Shown: positions 23,509 to 31,448 of the stretch, piece after piece
Layout: each line of letters opens with the position of its first letter
How positions within the stretch are numbered: position 1 is the first letter of the stretch
Assembly (NCBI GenBank): GCA_014825775.1
Contig: MVAQ01000238.1
Location: forward strand, 1 to 31,448
Direction: 5' to 3'
Source: Krasilnikovozyma curviuscula
Lineage: Eukaryota > Basidiomycota > Tremellomycetes > Cystofilobasidiales > Mrakiaceae
DNA length: 31,448 nt
Translations under genes and position numbers: made by a program
The notes under the pieces: model-generated
What the model saw: the letters and a program-made list of their open reading frames with translations, nothing else
Told to the model about the DNA's origin: nothing
The model's database searches: none

Positions 23509-26500
23509 ATGGCTACAGCAGCTCCTAGCTCGCCGTCACCACCAATAGCAGCTTCTCCTCTACGCGATTCCCTGGAACAGTCTTCTACAGTATGGCAGCA
23601 GGATCTAAAGTCGCTGTTTGAGCACGCGAAGGAAAGGTTCAGCGACGTAGCTTGGGAAACTTCTGACGACACCGCAGAGGGAGGTCTTATAAAGGAGTCG
23701 GACGTAAAATGGGGCCACAAAGGTATGCCTTATCGTTGTGTTCTCTCTACTGGGGTCATCCTGCCATTTTCCTCGTCAATCTATTTCTACCAAAACGCTG
23801 ACGCTCGTGTGTTCGTGTGACCTCCCACCGGGTAATGCCTTGCTTTGTTGACAGCCATTGTCTACGCTCGAGCTCCTCCTGCTTTCCAAGCACGGTACTT
23901 TCCTTCTGGAAACAGCTTAGGCAGATCCTCCAGCCCCAATCTAATGTCTTCTAGCAGCGTATCTCTGACCTCCTCCTTTCGAGCAAACTCGCCCAGCCTT
24001 TCCGTGCCTTCGACGAACAATAACAAGAATCCATCATACATCGCCAATAGTAACTCCAGCCAGTTCTCTCTAGCTTCAAACGTTTCCTCAGCTTCGACAA
24101 TCCGCCAGCCGAACCAGCCTCTGAGGTTGAAGCTGAGGGTCACGCCGCAACTTTTTGAATCTGAGCTGGAGTGGCTATACACCGGCGAAGGAATGGGTCA
24201 GCTAGTGGAGTGGCTGAATGAGAGAGGTGATACTATCCATCCTCCTAATGGAGAAAGCGATGTTGTCGGTTTGGGGATTGGGGTGGGAGGTGCGATGCAA
24301 GGTGGGAACAACGATGCGAAGCAGGAACGATTACGAAATGTACGCCTTTTACTCCTATTTCAAAACGATATCGGCTCAAGCGAGACTCAAGTGCCTGTCT
24401 GCTTTTCTCCCAGGACCTGGTGTACATGTGGCGCTCAAAGCTTTATTCGGACCTTAAGCTCACCGTCAAGCTATCGACTGTCCCAGCCAACGGCAACGCT
24501 TCAACAATCTCTCTTCAGTCTACAGCAGATGGGGAATTCAGATCCACATTCTCAGTTCACAAGTTCATCTTGGCTTCGAGAAGCCCTTACTTTGCGCAAA
24601 TACTGCTAAATCCTGGAGGATACAAGAAGCGAGAAGTGGACGAGATTGAGCTTCCGAGTCCTCCTTTCACTGCTGCGAGTTTACATTTTTGTCTCGGATA
24701 CATGTGAGTTGTACTCGTCATCTCAGTCGCATTTCGTCCGCTGATGAAGTTACGCTGCCATTGCAGGTACGCCGGCACATTAGCCTTCTCAAACAGGACT
24801 TACGACCTTACGACAGCGTTCCAAATACATCGCTCGGCGAGTTACCTCAATCTTCCAGCATTACGAGCTGAGATCGAAACAAGAATCACATACGAAATGT
24901 GTTCCTCCCTCGACCCGAACGTGTTCACCAAACTCCTCGCGCGTAGGGTCCCCCGCGTCTGGAGGTTCGCGATGGCGGTTGATGTTGGTGCCAAGTCTCT
25001 AGAGCTAAAAGCTAGAGTATGGATGGTCAGGTGGTGGAGTGAATGGGGTAAAGAAGTTGGAGAGGTCGGTAAAAGGGAGCGCGACTCGCTGGTGAAGGAA
25101 GTCCTACAAAGTTTGAAGCCTTCGACCGCGGTTTCCTTTGTCAGAAACATCTCGAGCGTCCGAGATCGGGTTGATTCTGAATTCAGGGGGACCGGTTTGG
25201 CTTCGAGAGCGAAGATGACCTGGGCTGACTCATTGTTGTCGATGATTCTGGAGATTGAAGCCAAGACTCGATCAGTCCTGTGTGGTAAATTTGCAGATGT
25301 TATTGAATTATCAGACTTTCAAAGCCTGCTGGAAATGGTTGGTTTTGGTGAAGCTGAAGTGCTGGAGAAGGTCCTGGATGAGGTTGTTGGGGGTGCTGGA
25401 AGCGCTGACGGTTGTAAAGATGCTGGAAAGGTCTACCAGGTTGGTGTGGGAAGTCATTCCCTTTTGATGCTGAATTTTCAACACTGACACCGGTTACTCG
25501 TCTTTTTACAGCTTCTTGTCGGGTCGCTTCTGCTCAGGATTGATGATAGCACCGGACAACTTGTTCTGGCTAAGGGCAGTCAGACCAGACTGACCATCGA
25601 GAAAGCTAAGACGGAGCTCCTGAAGAGCATAAAGCGACGATGGACCTCGATTAGGGACAAAGATGGCTTCGCTGGATTAGATTATTGGGCACTAAAGGAA
25701 ATTTCTGATGGTAGCTATCTTTCTCAGTCTTCGTTCTATTTGCAATGTTCACTGATATGACTTCTTATTCCTCCTAGAAATTGACGTCCCTATTGAAGAC
25801 CTTACGCAGTCCTCAATCAGCGCATCGCCTTCCAAGCAACCAAAATCATCTCTTCGACCGCGCGCTTCTGCGGGAGGTGATGGCACTTCACTTCGATCGT
25901 CTGTCGCCAGTAGAGCAGTTGGGCTCAACGGTAAAACAAGAGAAAGTGATGCTGCTAGTGTTATCAGCACTGCGAGTAGAGCTACAACTGCCAGCAGAAT
26001 GACGGTCGATAGTAAAGCATCGAGTTCAACTACAACTCCTCGACCCCGACCTTCTCTCCCCACGCCTTCCAATACTGGTTCTTCCAAGGCAATAGTGAAC
26101 AAGGTGGCCTCTGGAAGAGTCTCAGCTTTTGCGACTCCTGGTCCGTCCACCAGCAGGTCACCCACTCTTAAACCTTCAACTCCAACAACTCCGACGGCAA
26201 CGGCACAACCATCACGTCCATCTTCACGGGCTTCTGCTTCAACAGCACCTGCTCACCCATCGGCAGTCAAGTCCCCAACCCCGACAAACGGTGCTGAACC
26301 CTCAATCCGACGAAGTAGACCACCCAAAGTTGACAACGCAGCTACAAGGAAAAGGGCAGACTCTGCTCATTCTCAAGTATCCGTCCCAACAAACGCTGCC
26401 TCAATCCTGCCTTCACTTCCACCACCACTCAAACAGTCTAAAGAGCCGACATCTTCATCAACTTCGACTGAAATTCCTCTGACATCTCCAAGGAAGCGAA

Positions 26501-27768
26501 CTCACTCTGCTGCGTCGACCACTGCCTCTTTACGGCCGAAGGCAGTCGTGGTCCCAAAGTTACCTTCCAAAGCATCCTCTATTTCTGCCAGGAGCGGAAT
26601 GTCGACTCCTGTTACACCAAAGATAAACGCTGCTTCTAGCAAACGACCTTCGTCCGCAGCTTCTAATCATTCAGTGTCCTCTGGCATTCAAAAGGTTATT
26701 CCACCTACCCCTCCTCCACTTCCAACTCCTAAAATTAATGTCGCCATTTCCAAGGTGTCTACTGTTGCTGCTGCGATAGCTACTGCAGAAGCCAATGTAG
26801 CGTCAGCTTCACAGAAAAAGACAGCCTCACGGGGTTTATCGCCATCGCCCACAGCATCTCCCGCCTTTCTATCGACAGTTTCTCCTTTGAGCACACCCGC
26901 GCCTCTGCCAATGTCTCAGGCGATACCTCCGTTACCCTCACCAGTTATCCCAGCCCCTACATCGCCAGCTTCTGTGCCTGAAACATTACCCTCGCTGGTC
27001 CCAGTGTCGACCCAATCTTCCGCCTCATCGCTCCCGCCACCGGCGGCCAATGAATCTGTAGAATCAAAACCTCGAGCACCAGATCCTGCGCTGCTTCTTC
27101 CTCCTGTCAATCTGGACGCCCCGTACGTGAACATCACCAAGAAGCTGTCGCGCCTACATCCAGCAAGCGCATTTGACCCGCCGAAGCGCGAGCAGACGCC
27201 TCCTCCACCATCATTTTTCATTCACACAACACACGACTCTCAACCTGTGCTCCCTAGTCCGGGAATAACTCTGACCGTTGGAATACCTTGCGTCGTCTCA
27301 CTCTCCAACAAGAGAGGTCGATGTCGCGCTTTTGCGCGTTATATTGGTAAACTTCAGGGTGCTCAAGGGCATTGGGTTGGAATCGAGTTGGCTGAGGGTC
27401 TCAATGAGAATTCAAAGCTAGAGGGCCTGAACGATGGGTCGTTCGCTGGGATCCAGTACTTCGAGACTGGTATTGTAGGCGAGGAGTGGGAAGAGGGCGA
27501 AGTTCAACGAGCTGCGCGAAGGAGACGAGTTGACGGCCTCCCTCTTCCTTCCTCCGATTTCTTCCACCATCTTGGAAGTAAAGTGTCGTCGACGTTTATG
27601 ACATCTCAGGGCACAAAGAGATCCCTCGACTCGCTGAATCTGGAGGTCTCCAAACGCGCTAGGAGTCATTCCCCTGCGTTGACGGATGGAAGCAGCAACC
27701 CTGAGGGAAGTTCAAGAGGCTTATTCGTTCGACCAAGTGCCATTCTGTACGTCAATGGTGCCGACTAG
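23509..27768 (+). CDS. Large BTB-BTB-CAP-Gly protein
   Basis: Six exons: 23509-23722, 23855-24339, 24414-24703, 24767-25439, 25512-25710, 25778-27768; 1283 residues. A TAG lies in frame immediately before the ATG, so the start is firm. Residues 30-190 look like an interrupted BTB fold (FSDVAWET...ESDVKWGHKAIVYARAPPAFQARYF, then ESELEWLYTGE) split by a Ser/Asn-rich insert. Residues 243-400 are a more canonical BTB (YSDLKLTV...FSVHKFILASRSPYFAQILL...ASLHFCLGYMYAGTL...ASYLNLPALRAEI) followed by helical BACK-like sequence to about 620. Residues 620-1110 are Ser/Pro/Thr/Ala-rich, basic and presumably disordered, as in many microtubule-associated proteins. Residues about 1115-1275 are a CAP-Gly domain (YIGKLQGAQGHWVGIELAEG, GLNDGSFAGIQYFETG, GLFVRPSAIL). 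A role at microtubule ends, perhaps with a Cul3-type or dimerising BTB function, is inferred. Confidence 0.85.
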
Positions 27769-28854
27769 AAGCAAAATCTAATATCCCACGACCTTCACCA
27801 CCAATTCCACTTCAATATCGCCATCTGAAGTTCCCGTTTCGAATTCTATACTAATGAAATTCAGCTTTTTACGAACCGCACGACAAATCAAAACAAACCA
27901 GAAGAATACGAGAAGTCACCATGTAGCCTAGAATGAAGTTACTGTTTGCTGGGCTGCCGTAGAGAGTTCGCAATATCATCTCTCGTTCATCATTTCGTCA
28001 TCTTCTTCCTTTCGTTGCGTCTCACTCTCAATCCGGAAGGTTCCAGCTACCGCCCTTTCCTCCTCTCACTTTTTTGGATACCTACTTGTTACATCTTGAT
28101 GTTGCTGACTGATTATCTTAGGTCGCGTCACCTAATGCATTGTTCTTTTGAGATGACATCTTTGGAATAATTCTTTCTTAAACCTGCAGCTTACTAACGG
28201 TAGATTAAGTATGATCAACACCAAAATTGTTTATTATCTATACTTGTGAGTAGCCCTCACTTTGGACGAGGGCTGGAGTGGGTAATGTAGACCGAACAAA
28301 TTCGAAGTCAGTGCGCCGCACATCGCTACCTTTCCTGTATTAAAAAAAAAGTGGAAGGTCATGAGCCAGAAGCTGAGTCCAGTCAAGTCTTCTACCATAA
28401 TGAGAACGGCGACTTTGTATTCAAAGGGAGAATTTTAAAAGCACCTAATTGGACTTTGCGCCGTGGTAAACACGCACCGCACTCTCTCTACAGCTTCGAA
28501 TTTCTTAAACAATTTCTTCTTGATAGGTCCTCGCATAATAATCATTATCACCTCTCCTTCCTTACACCAAGATGTCAGAAAATTATCGATGACCTGCGAA
28601 AAAACACGCTCTTCTCGCAGCAAACACGACGCAATCTCCTTCGGGTTGACTTAAAACCCATTCTTCGTTTCGTCTCAATTTTTTCTGTCTCCCCTACATT
28701 GTGTATAACGATCTCTTCTCGCTCAGTTACGCTATCAGCAACTCCCCTACTCCAGTGGCCTCTTCCCTCCATTCGAATCACGACCAACGCCAACTGGTAA
28801 CGCAACGAAAACCACTAACTTTTTTCTCGCTCTCCCCCTATTTCGACTCATACG
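27769..28854. other. Intergenic region upstream of the KEN/D-box protein gene
   Basis: About 1.1 kb with the BTB/CAP-Gly 3' UTR and the next promoter. It contains an inverted repeat at 28252-28274 and an A9 run near 28342. The open frame 28351-28800 begins at GTG, has no homology I recognise and overlaps an antisense frame of similar quality, so it is not called. Confidence 0.45.
28252..28274. repeat. Perfect 7-bp inverted repeat (hairpin)
   Basis: AGCCCTC at 28252-28258 and GAGGGCT at 28268-28274 can pair around a 9-nt loop. No T-run follows, so this is not a simple polymerase III terminator. It lies about 485 bp beyond the BTB/CAP-Gly stop codon. Significance unknown. Confidence 0.4.
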
Positions 28855-29631
28855 ATGCCAGTGGTGCGTAGTTCCCATCAGTAAGAATATCTGTATGGTC
28901 TGAAGATACTTACTGGTGTTCTGTCATATTCCAGACCCGAGCAAAAGGTGCCTTACTTTCTGTTTGGCAGGACTCGCCTGTAACGACCACAAAGAGCACT
29001 ACACCAGCCTCAACACGGTCTATATCCCCCACATCGTCGAGACAGACACGTGCAATTCATGGCGATAAAGAAAACGATTCTAGTAAATCAACCACCACCT
29101 CAGCTGCGTCTTCTCATCCCAAGCCAAAATCGCACACGAGCCGTCAGGCGCTCTCGATGAAAGTCTTAGAGGACAAGATGTATGACATCAAGCTGAAGAA
29201 TGTAGAGAACTTGACTGTAGGGAAAGGAAAACCTCCTTTAAAGGTGTTTATGGATAAAGAACTGGAAGAAAAGAAGAAAGTGGGCAGAGAAGTGTTGACA
29301 GATGTGTCTGTCGAGTTTGGTGTGTCCGCCTCCGAACCAATTGGTTTCAAAACTGTAGGTCGTTCCCTTCCTTTGACAAGTATTGAGGGGCATATGCTTA
29401 CCCATTTTTGACTATCCTCTTCAGCAAACTTCGTTGCCTCACCCACTCATCTCGATATCTGCTTCTTCGCCGCCGTTTTCCTGCAAGATCTTCGTGGATC
29501 CAGCACCCTCAACTCCCACAAAGCCCAAGATCACCAAATCGGCTTCCACTGGACGTGTTCCCCTCCAACCTAAACAAATGTCGCCTTATCCACGCCCAAA
29601 GATTGGTCGAACGAGCTCCATGAGAGACTAG
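28855..29631 (+). CDS. Small KEN-box and D-box protein, candidate APC/C substrate
   Basis: Three exons: 28855-28863 (only ATG and two codons), 28935-29354, 29425-29631; 211 residues, basic and Ser/Thr/Pro/Lys-rich. I do not recognise the family. Visible short motifs: KEN box at 48-50 in GDKEND; RQAL at 73-76; REVLTDVSV at 121-129, which fits the destruction-box pattern R-x-x-L-x-D/E-I/V closely; PLKVFMD (104-110) and CKIFVD in the third exon, which resemble ABBA-type APC/C-binding motifs except for the first aromatic residue. SP/TP sites and a basic C-terminus (PRPKIGRTSS) are also present. Together these suggest an APC/C substrate or regulator, perhaps a securin-like protein, since securins are short, disordered, degron-bearing and poorly conserved. 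This is inference; no separase-binding motif can be shown. Confidence 0.6.
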
Positions 29632-30411
29632 GACCTCGACCTCATCCCCTTCCCCACCTGCAGGTGGGAAACATCCGCGACTTCCATAGGCAAAGTCATT
29701 CGCGTCGTTTATTTGTTTCCAGTACATTCTTTGCAACACTAAAATCACGAAACCCTTCACGAACCCCCCATCAATATATTCATTGGCTCACCACCCCCAC
29801 AACTGAAGCTACGATTTTTGACGATACCACTGCCGCCAACGAGACTACATTACCAGCACCCCCAAAAGAGCGCGTATGCTTGCTCATAACATAATGAAAT
29901 GAAGAACCCTTTAACGAAGAAACTCTATTCACCATCTGACTTGAGCTTCAATCAACAGATGCTCGTTGCCACTGCAAACCCACTCTCACACTCGTGGCGC
30001 GTAGAACTTTTCACCACTTCTCGGCATTTCCCTTCGGTCTAGCGTAGCTTCCATAAAAGTACCAGGACTAGACTTCAAAAGGACTATTTACTTGATACAT
30101 TAGCTCTTATCAATTCGTTTCTCGTTTTCTCCTTCGTGATTGTTGGCCATTTTTCTCGCTTAGCTTCTCTCGCAATACCCTTTATACCCTCGTGTTAGTT
30201 AACCTGAGACACGCCTTTCTATTCTGGAGTTTGTGTCCGGCGCTCTTAGCGATTATATCTGATGCATCGATGCTCGTGCAGCGCTTATATTCTGTTACTC
30301 TACAACTCGCATTGCAACAGAGGGGCGATGACGAGTCAAGAATGATAACATGCTTGGGTATAGCTTTAAGACAGTCGCTGAGCCATAGGGAGAGCAAAAT
30401 GGCTGCGACAT
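29632..30411. other. Convergent spacer between KEN/D-box gene and INCENP gene
   Basis: About 780 bp between two 3' ends, long for a convergent spacer. Short open frames at 29664-29894 (+) and 30192-30419 (+) show no domain and no splice continuity, so no gene is called. A 16-bp palindrome lies near its left edge. Confidence 0.45.
29653..29668. repeat. 16-bp perfect palindrome
   Basis: CCCACCTGCAGGTGGG is self-complementary over 16 bp, 22 bp after the stop codon of the KEN/D-box gene. It contains two overlapping CACCTG/CAGGTG E-box cores around a PstI-type centre. About half of random windows this size would contain one perfect 16-bp palindrome. Confidence 0.5.
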
Positions 30412-31403
30412 CTACTTAAATCCCATTCTCCTGGCGTATTCCATCTCTTCCTGGGGAGTGAGTCCTAGGTTGAGGCAAAACAAACATAAAACGGAGTCAG
30501 AACTACTGGGGTCACAAATTTAGGGAAGGATCTACTCACTATCCGCGCCGGTCCAGTTAGCACTAGAACTTCTAGCTCTGAACTTTCCTGTTCGAGCTTG
30601 GAAGACTTCCTCCATGCTGAGTGGTTTCATGGGTCCAAAAACTTCATCTGGATTGAAGAATTGTTGTTCACGGAGAGCGTTTCGGATCTCTGGTGAGTTG
30701 GCCCAATCGGCTGCTTGTGTTCTTGGACGAGATTCGTCGTCAGAGTCCGAGTATCTGGAAAAGATAATTTATTAAAGCGACGACAGCAGTACATCAGTGA
30801 AACTATAACAATGAGAAGACGTTAATACTGTACTTACTCGCTCTTGATATCTGGAAGTTCGATAGCTTCACTATCGCCCTTGTTTTCCTCATACATTGCC
30901 TGTTGAGCAATCTGGGCCTGCAACTGCTGTCTTTGATGCTGGAGTACCATCTCAGCCTTGGAGCCACCTGCAGCAGCTGACGGCCGAACAGTACTACCAG
31001 CCATTGCTTTGGAAGGTCCAGCTTGAGATTGACGGTTGTTGATGTCAGAAGCGCGGACAGGAGGACCAAGGCCGACAGCGCGAATAGTGGAAGTCGACGA
31101 TGATGCTGCACCTGGCCCAGAAGTTTGTTGTTGTTGAGAAGATGACGCAGATGATCCAGCAATTGGTGGTAAGTTCTTGAAGCTTGGTATAGCTTTGATA
31201 GTCGAGGAAGCAGACGATGATCCGACGGGCGCTTTGATTTTGCTGAAGGAAGTGGTGCTGGAGATGTCTTTGGAAGAGACGGTCTGTCCAACTCTGTTGT
31301 TGCTGGAAGCAGACGCGACTCTTTTTGCGGCCTCTTCTCTGCGCTCAGCATCAGCAGCGAGCTTACGCTTCTTGAGAGCTTCTTCTTCTGCCGCCGCTTG
31401 TTG
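30412..31403 (-). CDS. SLI15: INCENP/Sli15, C-terminal part with Aurora-binding IN-box
   Basis: The scaffold of the chromosomal passenger complex, which binds and activates Aurora B/Ipl1 at kinetochores and the spindle midzone. Visible exons: 31403-30838, 30754-30540, 30464-30412 (277 residues); sequence from 31404 to the window end reads as intron, so the N-terminal part is outside. The first exon starts with a charged helix (AAAEEEALKKRKLAADAERREEA), like the end of the INCENP single alpha-helix, then a Ser/Gln-rich linker. The IN-box follows: DWANSPEIRNALREQQ, PDEVFGPMKPLSMEEVF, and RARSSSANWTGAD, where the serine run matches the TSS site phosphorylated by Aurora and the Trp is conserved. 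The end LTPQEEMEYARRMGFK agrees with the family C-terminus. Domain order and length after the helix fit fungal Sli15/Pic1. Confidence 0.92.
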
Positions 31404-31448
31404 CTGAAAATATTTAGGTGAGATTGTCGTCAGCGGGAGGGTTGAGTC

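Noticed and set aside
25749..27221. Antisense open frames opposite the Ser/Pro/Ala-rich linker of the BTB/CAP-Gly gene
   Set aside because: Low-complexity coding sequence rich in TCN, CCN and GCN codons leaves the opposite strand open by default; there is no promoter or splice evidence.
28351..28800. 149-codon open frame before the KEN/D-box gene
   Set aside because: It starts at GTG, has no recognisable domain and probably lies in the 5' leader or promoter of the downstream gene.

Overview
The window looks like nuclear DNA of a basidiomycete yeast, most likely a tremellomycete in the Cryptococcus/Kwoniella range. That placement is an inference from gene style: compact genes, many short spliceosomal introns (mostly 50-120 nt, GT-AG, pyrimidine-rich acceptors), very short exons, and protein sequences close to basidiomycete MAPK, Gpd1 and OPT families. 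I saw no rRNA, tRNA, CRISPR array or intact transposon. All exon models were assembled by hand from splice signals and reading frame; every complete model gives a coding length divisible by three, but none has transcript support.

Layout. 1-1809 (+): 3' part of a fungal-specific transcription factor. 1958-3439 (-): RRG9/neugrin-type mitochondrial protein. About 2 kb of intergenic DNA then leads to 5424-7335 (+), a Fus3/Kss1 (Cpk1-class) pheromone MAP kinase; two candidate pheromone-response motifs lie about 280-300 bp upstream of it. 7604-8273 (-): twin CX9C complex I subunit (NDUFS5 type), divergent from 8405-9227 (+), a CFAP20/BUG22 homologue, with only 131 bp between the start codons. 9543-14084 (-): an oligopeptide transporter (OPT) assembled from 26 exons, one of them 5 nt. 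A second roughly 2 kb spacer separates it from 16115-18188 (+), NAD-dependent glycerol-3-phosphate dehydrogenase, which is followed by a decayed OPT fragment (18411-18821, +).

The right third is rich in cell-division genes: 19426-21583 (+) Cdh1/Fizzy-related APC/C activator; 21885-22911 (-) F-box-like protein; 23509-27768 (+) a 1283-residue protein with two BTB-like regions and a C-terminal CAP-Gly domain; 28855-29631 (+) a small protein with a KEN box and a strong destruction box; 30412-31403 (-) the C-terminal part of INCENP/Sli15 with its Aurora-binding IN-box, continuing beyond the window.

How the genes may relate: Cdh1 recognises KEN and D-box degrons, so the small KEN/D-box protein 7 kb away is a candidate APC/C substrate; INCENP activates Aurora kinase in the chromosomal passenger complex, and CAP-Gly proteins bind microtubule ends. 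The observations I rate highest are the CFAP20 homologue in what appears to be a non-flagellated fungus, the BTB-BTB-CAP-Gly architecture, the KEN/D-box protein, and the 5-nt micro-exon. I did not find a convincing wholly new system.
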